From Metabacillus lacus (GTDB taxonomy: Bacteria > Bacillota > Bacilli > Bacillales > Bacillaceae), in assembly GCF_009674805.1 (NCBI RefSeq), contig NZ_WKKI01000008.1:43347-107346 (forward strand): a stretch of 64,000 nt of DNA. The letters are read 5' to 3'. The notes under the pieces were generated by a model. It was not told the DNA's origin. It ran no database searches and saw nothing but the letters and a program-made list of their open reading frames with translations. Both the position numbers and the translations under genes were made by a program. Of the stretch, positions 44,420-53,512 are shown piece by piece (position 1 is the first letter of the stretch; the number at the start of each line of letters is the position of its first letter).

Positions 44420-45043
44420 CTAGCCTTCTTGATTAGGGAAAATTCTTTGTACCATCTCATTGAATTCTTCAAAAAGACCCTGTACCGGCTTTCCTTCTTG
44501 AATTTTATCTCCATAATCGGTCATTCTGTCAGCAAAATCCGGGTTGGAAGAAACAAATACGTTCTGCACGCCTTCATCTGTTTCTTTCACCTGATCTGCT
44601 ATTTTCTTTTTCAATTCTTCTCTTACTTCTCCCTTTGGCTGATTCTTCAGTACAACTGCTACATAGGCATTATTGTCAGTCATAATGACGTTTGCATAGT
44701 CAATCTCATCCAAATCTTCCACTTTGTCTTCCGCTTCTTCAGAGACTTGCATATTGCCATTATTATCACCGTTGTTATTGCCATTATGATCACCGTTGTT
44801 ATTGCCCTGTCTGTTTCCATGTGCGCCTGCACCTTGGCGGTCCTGGGCATCTTGGTTTACGTTCGTACCCCCAATCAGGCCGTTATCATTCTCGCTGATA
44901 TTTTCATTATTGTTATCAACATTTCTTGTTTGGTTAGCTTGATTTCCGTTGTTATCATTTTCTCTGCCCTGATTGGCCATGCCGCAGCCAGCAAAAACGA
45001 GAACAGCTAACAGTGTAATTAAAAATGCTTGTATAGTTTTCAT
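44420..45043 (-). CDS. YhcN/YlaJ-family sporulation lipoprotein
   Basis: A 207-residue lipoprotein with lipobox VFAGC (Cys20). A long Asn/Gly/Asp-rich linker (about 25-100; NNNGDHNGNNNGDNNGN region) is followed by the YhcN/YlaJ domain: EDLDEIDYANVIMTDNNAYVAVVLK and ELKKKIADQVKETDEGVQNVFVSSNPDF. YhcN is a forespore-made lipoprotein of the inner spore membrane that affects germination and outgrowth. GGAGG precedes the ATG. Monocistronic. Confidence 0.88.
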   Translation of the reverse strand: MKTIQAFLITLLAVLVFAGCGMANQGRENDNNGNQANQTRNVDNNNENISENDNGLIGGTNVNQDAQDRQGAGAHGNRQGNNNGDHNGNNNGDNNGNMQVSEEAEDKVEDLDEIDYANVIMTDNNAYVAVVLKNQPKGEVREELKKKIADQVKETDEGVQNVFVSSNPDFADRMTDYGDKIQEGKPVQGLFEEFNEMVQRIFPNQEG

Positions 45044-45155
45044 AGTGTTTACCTCCTTTTCATATTGCTATTACCTTCTCCTTCCAGTTAAGTTTTATGT
45101 ATGAATAAATAAAAAAGCATAAAAATATACAACCTAGCAGGAAAAGGGGGGCTTT

Positions 45156-45491
45156 ATGATGAGAGCATTATTGACCGGAGTTCTACTTATATCTATCTTA
45201 TTTTTCCCTTTCGCACAAACAGCTCTTTGCTTCCAGGCAGAGGCTGCGCTGGAGACTCCCTCCCATGCCAAATGGGGGAAGCTTGCTGTGGAAAAAGTGC
45301 GAGAGGCGTATCCATCAGCTAATATTGCAGACTACTTCCATATTGGGAGGACGGAGGAAGCAAAAACTGCTGTTGAGAGTTTTAGATTATGGATGAAAGA
45401 AGGCAGCAAAGAGTATGGACTACTTGTGATGATTACCTATGATAAACAAACAGAGAGGGTGATTAGCATAAAAATCAGCAAGATATCATAG
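45156..45491 (+). CDS. Secreted DUF3889-family protein
   Basis: A 111-residue exported protein. Residues 1-30 are a signal peptide (LLTGVLLISILFFPFAQTALC). The mature part AKWGKLAVEKVREAYPSANI, DYFHIGRTEEAKTAVESFRL and WMKEGSKEYGLLVMITYD fits DUF3889 (B. subtilis YqzG-like), a PepSY-like small fold of unknown function. AGGAAAAGGGG lies before ATG 45156. It stands alone upstream of nagA. Confidence 0.78.
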   Translation: MMRALLTGVLLISILFFPFAQTALCFQAEAALETPSHAKWGKLAVEKVREAYPSANIADYFHIGRTEEAKTAVESFRLWMKEGSKEYGLLVMITYDKQTERVISIKISKIS

Positions 45492-45672
45492 GATCCTACC
45501 AGGGGCTTGTCTTCACTCATGACGAACTCATTTCATATTGTTGAAGCTTTTCCTTAGTAAATCTCATAGCAGTCTCAAGAATCCGCAAGTTTTTGAAGTC
45601 GCCGCAACTGGCTGTACAACAATAATAGTCAGTTGTAAAATGGTAGTGATGAAACACCATAGGGGTGAAAAA

Positions 45673-46881
45673 ATGGGATTGAATGAGCAGAAAACAGCTA
45701 TTTTACATACAGAAATATACTGTGAGAACGAAATTATTGAAAATGGGTATGTAATAATAAGAGATGGCGTCATTGAGGAAGCCGGGGATATGTCCCACGC
45801 TCCTTCTTTTAACAACTGCACTTTGATTCAACTGGATGAGCGTTCGACGGCGGTTCCCGGCTTTATAGATATTCATATTCATGGAGCAGCCGGGGCAGAT
45901 ACCATGGATGCGACAAGAGACGCTCTTCAAAAAATGGCAGCCGCGCTCCCCGCTGAAGGTACGACCAGCTTTCTTGCTACCACAATGACTCAAGATTCTG
46001 CAGCAATAGACGCAGCTCTTATCAGCTGCGCGCAATATATCGGGACTCAAACTAAAAAAGGCGCTGAAATGGTCGGCATCCATCTTGAGGGCCCATTTGT
46101 AAATCCAAAGAAAGCCGGCGCGCAGCCGGCAGAACACATACTTCCGCCAAATCCGCTTCTTTTTGATCACTGGCAGACTCTGTCAGGCAGCACCATTAAA
46201 ATTGTCACCATGGCACCTGAAATGGAGGGGGGAATGAATTTTACGAAAAAGCTGACCTCTGAAGGTGTTATTCCGTCGATTGGCCATTCTAGTGCCTCCT
46301 ATTCAGAGGCAAAGGAAGCAGTCATGAACGGAGCAAAGCAAGTGACTCATCTTTTCAACCAGATGTCGCCGCTTCACCACAGAGAGCCTGGTACAGCAGG
46401 GGCAGCTCTTCTTGAGGATTCACTTTCAGCTGAAGTTATAGCCGATGGCGTTCACATTAGCCCTGAGATGGTTCGGCTTGCCTTAAAGGTAAAAGGTCAA
46501 AACGGCCTCATCCTGATTACGGACGCAATAAGGGCGAAATTTATGCCGCCTGGCACATATGACCTTGGAGGCCAGCAGGTCACTGTTGGGGAAGGCAGAG
46601 CTGTTCTGCCAGACGGTACACTCGCAGGCAGTATTTTAACAATGGATACTGCTGTCCGCAACATGATGCTTTTCACGGGCTGTTCACTTCGTGATGCTGT
46701 CAGAATGGCGTCCGAAAATCCGGCAAGGCAATTAGGCTTATTCCACAGAAAAGGCAGCATTAAGGAAGGAAAGGACGCTGATCTTGTTTTTCTGGATGCT
46801 AGTCATGAGGTGATCATGACAGTAACAAGAGGGATGATCTCTTACAGGAGGGGTGAGCAGATTGAACATAATAGAAGTTGA
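45673..46881 (+). CDS. nagA: N-acetylglucosamine-6-phosphate deacetylase
   Basis: A 402-residue amidohydrolase from ATG 45673, which has AGGGGTG upstream; the frame is open to 45538 without a site. Metal and substrate residues: DIHIHGAAGADTMDA (HxH), LEGPFVNPKKAGA (Glu), IGHSSASYSEA and VTHLFNQMSPLHHREPG (His residues) and ITDAI (catalytic Asp). It removes acetyl from GlcNAc-6-P to give GlcN-6-P for NagB. nagB starts inside its last 20 bases. Confidence 0.95.
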   Translation: MGLNEQKTAILHTEIYCENEIIENGYVIIRDGVIEEAGDMSHAPSFNNCTLIQLDERSTAVPGFIDIHIHGAAGADTMDATRDALQKMAAALPAEGTTSFLATTMTQDSAAIDAALISCAQYIGTQTKKGAEMVGIHLEGPFVNPKKAGAQPAEHILPPNPLLFDHWQTLSGSTIKIVTMAPEMEGGMNFTKKLTSEGVIPSIGHSSASYSEAKEAVMNGAKQVTHLFNQMSPLHHREPGTAGAALLEDSLSAEVIADGVHISPEMVRLALKVKGQNGLILITDAIRAKFMPPGTYDLGGQQVTVGEGRAVLPDGTLAGSILTMDTAVRNMMLFTGCSLRDAVRMASENPARQLGLFHRKGSIKEGKDADLVFLDASHEVIMTVTRGMISYRRGEQIEHNRS

Positions 46882-47599
46882 AAATTATGAAGAATTAAGT
46901 ATCGTTGGAGCTGAAATAATTAGCGGAAGAGTAAAATCCCAGCCCCATTTAACAATGGGGTTTGCAACCGGGGGAACACCCGTTGGAACATATCGTGAAC
47001 TGATTAGTGACCATTCAACAAAAAAAACCTCTTACAAAAATGTAACAGCATTCAATCTTGACGAATACCTGGGGCTCTCCGGTGATCATCCCAACAGTTA
47101 TTGTCACTTTATGAAGGAGCATTTATTTCAGCATATTGATATTCATAGTACTTCAACATTTATACCAAATGGGCTCGCAGAGAATCCCCTGGAAGAGTGC
47201 AGAAGATATGAAGAGCTCATCGAAGAAAAGGGCGGCATAGATCTTCAGCTTTTGGGCATAGGATTCAATGGTCACATAGGCTTTAATGAACCTTACACTT
47301 CCTTTTCTTCAAGGACTCATATTGTTGACCTTGCTTTATCTACCAGAAAAGCCAATGCCCGTTATTTCAACAGTATTGATGATGTACCCTCGCAGGCTGT
47401 CACGATGGGAATTGGCACAATCATGGAAAGCAGGGAGATTCTTCTGCTAATATCCGGAGCTGGTAAGCAGGCTGCCCTCAGCAGACTGCTGGATGGAGAT
47501 GTGAATGAAGAATTTCCTGCGTCTGCATTATTATCACATTCTGCCGTCACAATTGTGGCAGATGCAGCCGCTTTAGGGACAAGGGGACGGTTCTCTTAG
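46862..47599 (+). CDS. nagB: Glucosamine-6-phosphate deaminase
   Basis: A 245-residue NagB. TTG 46862 lies nine bases after AGGAGG; GTG 46853 is too near it. It has GFATGGTPVGTYRELI (phosphate loop), the catalytic Asp in NLDEYLGLSGDHPNSY, the NGHIGFNEP active-site loop and KANARYF. It converts GlcN-6-P to fructose-6-P and ammonia. The last residues (GTRGRFS) come from an intergenic GGGACAAGG repeat that begins within the gene. The nagR (yvoA) regulator that usually follows is absent. Confidence 0.94.
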   Translation: MNIIEVENYEELSIVGAEIISGRVKSQPHLTMGFATGGTPVGTYRELISDHSTKKTSYKNVTAFNLDEYLGLSGDHPNSYCHFMKEHLFQHIDIHSTSTFIPNGLAENPLEECRRYEELIEEKGGIDLQLLGIGFNGHIGFNEPYTSFSSRTHIVDLALSTRKANARYFNSIDDVPSQAVTMGIGTIMESREILLLISGAGKQAALSRLLDGDVNEEFPASALLSHSAVTIVADAAALGTRGRFS

Positions 47600-47632
47600 G
47601 GACAAGGGGACGGTTCCATCGTCCCAAAGTTC
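47582..47632 (+). repeat. GGGACAAGGGGACGG repeat at the nagB 3' end
   Basis: Two tandem copies of GGGACAAGGGGACGGTTC, with the second ending CATCGTCCC so that it can fold back. The first copy provides the final codons and the TAG of nagB. Confidence 0.75.
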
Positions 47633-47705
47633 CCGTCCAAGCAGCCCCACGACATGTCCCATGTCCGGCTGCATTCCAGAGGACAGCATCAGCAAATCAA
47701 GGTCT

Positions 47706-48173
47706 CTAGTGATGTGAAGAGGCTTCTTCTGTTTTCTGCTGCTGTTCTTCTTCCCCCGCTCTTTCCCACTCTTCCGGGTCTATAGTTCCGACTGCGGCCT
47801 TGACCTTTGGCATGCTATGCATGTTCCTGGCAGTCACATGGGCTTGAATGTAGTAAACTCCCTCAGCAGAAAAGAAAGCATCACCAGAGTAAATTCCGTT
47901 TCCTTCATGATTTCCTTCCACTAAGTAACTGTCTTCTTTTGAGCCCGCTGCCCAAATTTCGAATTCAACTTCATTCGCATCTTCCACTTTTTCATTTCCC
48001 TGAGTCACTGCAGCGGATATTTTCGTTTTTTCATCTGTATTAATAGAGTCCGGTAAAGCAATTACAACTTCAATAGCCGTAAGTGTATCCTCCTGCTGTT
48101 GGGATGCTGTGCAGCCTGTAAGCAGCAGCATACAGCAAAAAAGAAAGATTCTCCCCCTGTTCAAACGTTTCAT
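47706..48173 (-). CDS. FixH/YtkA-like lipoprotein
   Basis: A 155-residue lipoprotein with lipobox LLTGC. The central domain (about 32-130) is an Ig-like fold of the YtkA type: IEVVIALPDSINTDEKTKIS, GEA-like VEFEIWAAGSKED and GIYSGDAFFSAEGVYYIQAHVTARNMHSMPK, where the His-Met end recalls copper-handling relatives. The tail is Glu/Gln-rich and ends HH. Function is not established; relatives occur near respiratory and copper genes. GGAGAT precedes the start. Alone on its strand. Confidence 0.78.
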   Translation of the reverse strand: MKRLNRGRIFLFCCMLLLTGCTASQQQEDTLTAIEVVIALPDSINTDEKTKISAAVTQGNEKVEDANEVEFEIWAAGSKEDSYLVEGNHEGNGIYSGDAFFSAEGVYYIQAHVTARNMHSMPKVKAAVGTIDPEEWERAGEEEQQQKTEEASSHH

Positions 48174-48348
48174 CTCCTTTGTTTCTTTCGCAAGACTATC
48201 ATATCAGAACTCCAATTAGCAGTTGTGAAATAATTGTGAGGCAGGATTTTATGACAGGTTTTGGTTTTTATAAAAAACTCTATCCATTCCATATTTGCTT
48301 CCTAAAAGCACCAGGTGCAATCCGTACACATTTTTTAAGAGTGTTCCC

Positions 48349-49452
48349 TTACTGAATGCGTCCGTCTTTCTTCATCTGCTCCAAAAAGTTCGCTTCATAC
48401 TCTGTAAAAGGCTTTGTAGTTACCTTCTCAAATGCTTCATCAAAAGTACTTTTGTTCATTTCTGTTAAAAGCCTTTGCAGAATGTCTGTACCTTCCTGCT
48501 CAAGAAAATACGTAACAAACAAACCGCTTTGAAAATAAGGGGAATAATCAAAAGAAATACTTTTTTCCCATTCTCCCGGCGTTGTAAGAGAATGAAACGG
48601 CTGATATGCGGTCTCACTTCCCTCCAGGCTGTTTCCTTCAAAATAAACAGCAGTGCCTTCATTCAGCCAGACCGGAACTTTCAGCAAACTAACATCTTTC
48701 TCATTCATCAAACTATGAAACAGAAAATGGGCATACTCATGGCGGAATGTTCTCTTAAATTCCTCTTCTCCGCCAAGTGAGTCTGGCGTTAAAAGATGGA
48801 TGCTGGCTGTAGCTTCATGGTATGCACCCAGCATGGTTGTATCTGTTGAAACATTATCTATTCTGGGAACTTCTATTTCATGATCATAAAAAAAGATGCT
48901 TAATTTTCGTTCGGGAAGCTTGCTGAAAACTATAGCATATTGATCTCGATTATCACTTATTTCATCAAGGACCTTCTGAATCAGCTCCTTGTTTATTTCC
49001 TCTTTAAAATAAAAGGTAACAGAACCCTCTTTTACCTGAATGTAATTCTCCAGATTTTGATTCTCCCCCGAATAACTTTCCAGCATGTATTTGTAATGCT
49101 GAAGCTTTCTGTCAGAATCAATCGGGGCCGAGCTGACACTCGTATACCTGTCAGCAACCTGCAATGTGAGATTCAGAACCGCCGGGGCTAATGTCAGGGG
49201 AATTGCGAGAAATGAGAACATCAGCAGAGTGATATTGATGCTTTTGCGATGCAATGTGCCTTTCAGTTTAAAAAATCCTGATATGGCATAGCCTCCTATG
49301 ATAACCATGATTACTGAAGTAACTCCCCACAGGATCACCCCCTGCGTACCCGTTAAAAACAGCATGGCCAAAAACACAGCGGATACGATGAGCAGTAAAC
49401 CTGCAAGCAAAGCAGTGCCCTGAAGCAAAAAGGACAGTATTTTTTTCACCAA
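48349..49452 (-). CDS. Membrane-anchored MA-type zinc metallopeptidase
   Basis: A 367-residue protein. Three N-terminal helices (about 7-34, 38-60, 72-97) precede an extracellular domain. The zinc motif HEYAH (H238, E239, H242) is followed by a third ligand, Glu, in VWLNEGTAVYFEG (E265), the gluzincin arrangement of peptidase MA-like (collagenase-type) proteins. GTG start after GAGGAGAAAA. The natural substrate is unknown. Nothing suggests an operon. Confidence 0.82.
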   Translation of the reverse strand: MVKKILSFLLQGTALLAGLLLIVSAVFLAMLFLTGTQGVILWGVTSVIMVIIGGYAISGFFKLKGTLHRKSINITLLMFSFLAIPLTLAPAVLNLTLQVADRYTSVSSAPIDSDRKLQHYKYMLESYSGENQNLENYIQVKEGSVTFYFKEEINKELIQKVLDEISDNRDQYAIVFSKLPERKLSIFFYDHEIEVPRIDNVSTDTTMLGAYHEATASIHLLTPDSLGGEEEFKRTFRHEYAHFLFHSLMNEKDVSLLKVPVWLNEGTAVYFEGNSLEGSETAYQPFHSLTTPGEWEKSISFDYSPYFQSGLFVTYFLEQEGTDILQRLLTEMNKSTFDEAFEKVTTKPFTEYEANFLEQMKKDGRIQ

Positions 49453-49532
49453 TTTTCTCCTCTATATCGTTTTTCTCTAAGTTTAACATTCTTTCCCAAC
49501 CTATGAATAGTTCATGATAAGCATATTCTGAT

Positions 49533-49575
49533 TAATGTAACAAAAAATGTGTTAACATAAAGTTATGTTACATTA
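49533..49575 (+). promoter_or_regulatory. Long inverted repeat before the recombinase gene
   Basis: TAATGTAACA (49533) and TGTTACATTA (49566) are perfect ten-base inverted repeats flanking a centre with its own palindrome TGTTAACA. It ends one base before AGGAGG. Possible operator or recombination core of the gene that follows. Confidence 0.6.
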
Positions 49576-49590
49576 GGAGGTTTTCTTACC

Positions 49591-50145
49591 GTGAGATCTG
49601 TTGAAGCAATTAAATGTGAAAAAAAGCTGCAACTGATTAAATGCTACTTAAAACAGCGTTCCATCCGCGACTATTGCTTGTTTGTTCTTGGAATTAACAC
49701 GGGGCTGAGGGTACAGGATCTTCTTCATCTTCATGTAAGAGATATCGCAGACAACGATGGAAATATACTTCTCTCCATGAAACAGCCATGTGAAGGACTC
49801 CCTGTTTATTTAAACAGTGAACTAAGGCACGTTCTTGAAAGCTTTATCAAGAATAATAACCTTTCGATAGATGATTACTTGTTTCAATCACGCAAAACTA
49901 ATGAGCCAATATCAAGGCAGCAGGCCTACAGAATTATAAATGAAGCTGCCACCAGCGCTGGAATTTCTGCTCCCATCGGCACACACACCCTCAGGAAAAC
50001 ATTTGGCTATCATGCTTACCGAAAAGGCATTGCCATTTCCCTGATTCAAAAAAGGCTTCAGCAGTCAGCTCCTTCAGAAACACTTTACTATCTTGGCATT
50101 CATACATATGATCCTTCAGAAATTCTGCTCGACGTAAATTTATAG
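49591..50145 (+). CDS. Small tyrosine recombinase-like protein with altered active site
   Basis: A 184-residue catalytic domain without the usual N-terminal core-binding domain. GTG start after AGGAGG. Catalytic positions: R40 (GINTGLRVQDLL), H132 and R135 (GTHTLRKTFGYHAYRKG) and nucleophile Y167 (ETLYYLGI). The second His, nine residues before Tyr, is Gln158 (RLQQSAPSETLYYLG) where relatives have H-S. No mobile element is recognised around it and the gene is close to an antiporter gene (15 bases). It may be a domesticated DNA-binding regulator or a recombinase of the small Bacillus type. Confidence 0.8.
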   Translation: MRSVEAIKCEKKLQLIKCYLKQRSIRDYCLFVLGINTGLRVQDLLHLHVRDIADNDGNILLSMKQPCEGLPVYLNSELRHVLESFIKNNNLSIDDYLFQSRKTNEPISRQQAYRIINEAATSAGISAPIGTHTLRKTFGYHAYRKGIAISLIQKRLQQSAPSETLYYLGIHTYDPSEILLDVNL

Positions 50146-50160
50146 TAAGAGGTGATAGGA

Positions 50161-51645
50161 GTGTTTAACAGTACTTTTCAGACAGATGCATTTATTTTAC
50201 TACTCGCTGTCCTCTTTATTTCCGGGGTCCTAACGACAAAGTTCTCAGCACGGCTGGGAGTCCCCGCCCTGGTCCTGTTTATGCTTGTCGGGATGATAAT
50301 GGGAAGCGACATTCTTGGACTGATTTATTTTGATAATGTGCGAATTGCGCAAATACTGGGTATTTTTGCACTCATTATTATTTTGTTTGAAGGCGGCCTC
50401 CAAACAAACTGGAGAACGTTGAAGCCGGTGATTGCCCCTTCTATATCCCTGGCAACAATCGGGGTGCTTTTGACATCGGGTATTGTCGCAGTGGCTGCAA
50501 AACTAATACTGGATTTGAACTGGCTGGAGGCAGGACTGTTCGGGGCCATTGTCGGTTCTACTGATGCTGCAGCTGTTTTTGCTGTTTTAAAAGGGCAGAA
50601 TGTTGATTCGCGGCTTGAAGCTACTCTTGAAGCTGAGTCAGGCTCCAACGATCCAATGGCTGTCTTTTTAACTATCGCCATGATTGAACTAATCTCTGTT
50701 CCAGAAGCGAGTATTTTAAAGCTTACTGGAAGCTTTTTTCTGCAAATGGGGCTTGGCCTTCTGTTCGGGCTCGCTTTCGGTAAGTTTGCTGTTTACGCCC
50801 TTAACAGGCTGAACCTGGATTCCAGCGGACTTTATCCTGTTTTTGCTACGGCCTTTGCTTTGCTGACATACGGTATTACAGCTTTTGCAGGAGGATCTGG
50901 ACTGCTGGCTGTTTATGTGGCTGCAATCATCATTGGAAATAATGAAGTCGCCTATCAGCACTCCATCTTTCGTTTTTCAGAAGGCTTTGCCTGGATGATG
51001 CAGATCGCCATGTTTGTGATTCTGGGGCTGCTCGTTTTTCCATCAGAGCTGTTTACACTGGATATCGTCCTTAAAGGATTGCTGATTTCCGGTATCCTGA
51101 TCGTGATTGCAAGGCCTGCGGCAGTCTTCCTGTCATTGATTGGCTTAAAGTACAGTGTAAAGGAGAGAATATTCCTGTCCTGGGCTGGACTGAAAGGTGC
51201 CGTTCCAATTGTTCTTGCCACATTCCCGCTTCTTGCAAACATTGAGGGAAGCTATCTTATGTTTAATGTCGTGTTCTTCGTAGTATTGACAAGCTGCTTG
51301 ATTCAAGGGTCAACCATTACGCTTTTGGCAGAAAAGCTTCAGCTTGTCGGACCTAAGAAAAACACCCCAATGCATTCAATTGAACTGGTTTCCCTCGGAA
51401 AAGCAAACGCGGAAATTATTGAATATGAAATGGAACACTCAGCCGCCATAACCGGTAAAACATTGAACGATATTCCCTTCCCGGACGGAACATTGGTCAA
51501 CGCCATTATCCGCGCCAATCAGCTCATTACGCCAACAGGAGACACAACTGTGCAAGGCGGTGACTACCTTTATATTCTCACGGACCGGAAAAGCAAAGGT
51601 CCTTTAAAGGCACTGCTTAGACAAAAGGATTCTTCTTCTTCCTAA
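50161..51645 (+). CDS. K+/H+ (cation/proton) antiporter with RCK_C domain, NhaP2-type
   Basis: About 494 residues (GTG 50161 after AGAGGTG; GTG 50152 is also possible). Twelve or thirteen helices include the CPA1 core with GSTDAAAVFAVL and ESGSNDPMAVFLT, the ion-coupling Asp residues. A cytosolic TrkA_C domain (about 400-485, IEYEMEHSAAITGKTLNDIPFP) usually binds nucleotides. Members of this CvrA/NhaP2 group export K+ for protons and protect against alkali or osmotic change. The recombinase gene ends 15 bases upstream. Confidence 0.9.
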   Translation: MFNSTFQTDAFILLLAVLFISGVLTTKFSARLGVPALVLFMLVGMIMGSDILGLIYFDNVRIAQILGIFALIIILFEGGLQTNWRTLKPVIAPSISLATIGVLLTSGIVAVAAKLILDLNWLEAGLFGAIVGSTDAAAVFAVLKGQNVDSRLEATLEAESGSNDPMAVFLTIAMIELISVPEASILKLTGSFFLQMGLGLLFGLAFGKFAVYALNRLNLDSSGLYPVFATAFALLTYGITAFAGGSGLLAVYVAAIIIGNNEVAYQHSIFRFSEGFAWMMQIAMFVILGLLVFPSELFTLDIVLKGLLISGILIVIARPAAVFLSLIGLKYSVKERIFLSWAGLKGAVPIVLATFPLLANIEGSYLMFNVVFFVVLTSCLIQGSTITLLAEKLQLVGPKKNTPMHSIELVSLGKANAEIIEYEMEHSAAITGKTLNDIPFPDGTLVNAIIRANQLITPTGDTTVQGGDYLYILTDRKSKGPLKALLRQKDSSSS

Positions 51646-51647
51646 AA

Positions 51648-51712
51648 AGTGCCAGACACCAGAGGGGCTGCATTTTATCACTGCTGCCCCGGCAGGCGTC
51701 TGGCATTTTTGT
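51648..51712 (+). terminator. Repeat-derived hairpin after the antiporter gene
   Basis: GTGCCAGACACCagaGGGGC pairs with GCCCCggcaGGcGTCTGGC, followed by ATTTTT. It belongs to the GTGCCAG repeat family common at gene ends in Bacilli, and serves as terminator. Confidence 0.75.
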
Positions 51713-51716
51713 CCCC

Positions 51717-52637
51717 TCAGGTTCCTGGCACCTGGACTGGCACCGCTTCAAGGAATTCCAGTATGGCTTCCTTATTTGCGGGGATGTTCATCTCCAACAC
51801 GGCGCCCGAGTGCTCATAAGTTTCATCTATGAATGTATTCTGGACTGGAATTCTCAAGCTCTTTACTTCAATCCCTGTATTCAGAGCGAGCTTGCCCAGC
51901 AGCTGCAGCATCGTTCCCATTGGCATGTCAGTTTCAACATATTTTAATGCCTCTCCCAGCAGCTCCGGCATTGCAGCAATGCCATCAATAGACTGCAGGC
52001 GTGAACTCACATGATCTTTCATCATCAAAAGCACTTCCTGCTGGCGCTGAACTCTGCCAAAATCACTCTCTGAATCATGCCTGAACCTCACGTATTTAAG
52101 AAGCTGCTCTCCTTCCAACGGCTGAATTCCCGGCTGAATGTTCATGTTCATATCATCAATCATTTCAGGTGTGACATGTACCTTCATTCCATCCGGCGCC
52201 AAATAATCGATTAAACTGATAAATCCTTTAAAATCAATAACAGCTGTATAATCAACATCTATGCCGAAGTTAGCAGAAATCGTGCTTTTCAACAGGTCAT
52301 TGCCTCCCAGATAATAGGCGGCATTGATTTTATTATAGCCTTTTTCATAATCCGGAATTTTGACAAAGCTGTCCCTCATAATCGAAATGACCTTCACCGA
52401 AGCTTCTTCCGGCACATAATCAACAACCATAATAGAGTCAGAGTTGGCCCTTTCTCCATCTCTGTTATCACTGCCTATCACCAATACCCTGACTGATTCT
52501 TCTTTTTGTCCATTCCTGGGCTGCTTCTCTGCTGCCGGCTCCGGACTTTGCTGTTTCTGAAAAGGATTGCAGGATATAAGCAATGTGCCTATCATTAGCA
52601 GAAGAATTTGCACCTTCAGCATTCTCACTACGTTCAT
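51717..52637 (-). CDS. LytR-CpsA-Psr (LCP) family lipoprotein
   Basis: A 306-residue LCP protein with an N-terminal lipobox (LLISC). Conserved residues: VLVIGSDNRDGERANSDSIMVV (Arg and Asp for pyrophosphate and metal), SIMRDSFVKIP, GYNKINAAYYLGG, and YVRFRHDSESDFGRVQRQQEVL. LCP enzymes attach teichoic acids or other anionic polymers to peptidoglycan. A lipoprotein rather than a membrane-helix anchor is less usual. The last residues (VPVQVPGT) are encoded by a GTGCCAG-type repeat. GGAGG precedes the ATG. Confidence 0.9.
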   Translation of the reverse strand: MNVVRMLKVQILLLMIGTLLISCNPFQKQQSPEPAAEKQPRNGQKEESVRVLVIGSDNRDGERANSDSIMVVDYVPEEASVKVISIMRDSFVKIPDYEKGYNKINAAYYLGGNDLLKSTISANFGIDVDYTAVIDFKGFISLIDYLAPDGMKVHVTPEMIDDMNMNIQPGIQPLEGEQLLKYVRFRHDSESDFGRVQRQQEVLLMMKDHVSSRLQSIDGIAAMPELLGEALKYVETDMPMGTMLQLLGKLALNTGIEVKSLRIPVQNTFIDETYEHSGAVLEMNIPANKEAILEFLEAVPVQVPGT

Positions 52638-52774
52638 AACTGGAAAACCTCCGTTCAGTGGAAATTTTTACTATCATCTCCATTTCCTTTTGTTTTCATT
52701 CTGAACTTCCCTACTATAACTGCTTCTTACATAATTTTCCCCCTGATGACAAACACTAGGGGCAGGTGATAACA

Positions 52775-53470
52775 ATGGACTTTGCACGAATTGGAATAGA
52801 ATTGATTGTAGGTTTTTTTGGGTTGTTTGTTGTTTCCAAATTTTTAGGGAAAACACAGATTACTCAAATTACAGCCTTTGATTTCATCTCAGCCCTCGTG
52901 CTGGGAGAGCTGGTAGGCAATGCAGTTTATGATAAAGACATAGGGCTAAGTGAAGTCCTGTTCGCCATCACAGTATGGGGAGCACTCATTTATATGATAG
53001 AAATGGTTACGCAAAAATCGCTGCGGGCCAGAACATTTTTTGAAGGTAAACCCACAATTATTATTCACAAGGGCAGAATTCTCAGAAAAAATCTTGGGCG
53101 TGAAAAACTGGATTTGAATCAGCTGCAGCATTTGCTTCGTGCAAAGGGTGTTTTTTCTATTACAGAAATAGAATTTGCCATTCTGGAAACAGATGGAAGC
53201 ATCAATGTTATGAGAAAGTCTGAGTATGATACACCTACCAGAAAGGATTTGCATGTACCTTTTGATCCAGCTGTTTTTCCAATCACCTTAATTGTTGATG
53301 GTGATGTACTGTGGTCAAACGTAAAAGCTGCAGGCTTTAGTGATGAGTGGCTGAAAAACCAGCTTACCTTGCAGGGGATAAAAAATGAGAGAGATGTTTT
53401 TTTTGCTGAATGGATTGAGGGAAAGGGGCTGCATATCCAGACTCTTGCAGGCTCTGTTATGGAAGACTAA
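52775..53470 (+). CDS. DUF421-family membrane protein (YetF-like)
   Basis: About 231 residues from ATG 52775 (GCAGGTG upstream). Three N-terminal helices (FARIGIELIVGFFGLFVVSKFLGKTQI, DFISALVLGELVGNAVY, EVLFAITVWGALIYMIE) precede a cytosolic or extracytoplasmic alpha/beta domain with LRAKGVFSITEIEFAILETDGSINV, a typical DUF421 mark. B. subtilis members (YetF, YkjA, YdfS, YcaP types) include germination- and sporulation-linked genes. Function not established. Bidirectional terminator follows. Confidence 0.88.
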   Translation: MDFARIGIELIVGFFGLFVVSKFLGKTQITQITAFDFISALVLGELVGNAVYDKDIGLSEVLFAITVWGALIYMIEMVTQKSLRARTFFEGKPTIIIHKGRILRKNLGREKLDLNQLQHLLRAKGVFSITEIEFAILETDGSINVMRKSEYDTPTRKDLHVPFDPAVFPITLIVDGDVLWSNVKAAGFSDEWLKNQLTLQGIKNERDVFFAEWIEGKGLHIQTLAGSVMED

Positions 53471-53509
53471 AAAACCCGGCTCTCTAATAAAGAGGACCGG
53501 GTTTTTGCT
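53467..53509. terminator. Bidirectional terminator between DUF421 and FNT genes
   Basis: AAAAAACCCGGCTCTCT and AGAGGACCGGGTTTTT pair around AATAA. Confidence 0.9.
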
Positions 53510-53512
53510 GTG

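Noticed and set aside
44264..45010. 248-residue plus-strand ORF
   Set aside because: It is the antisense shadow of the YhcN-type lipoprotein gene, whose lipobox, linker and domain are clear.
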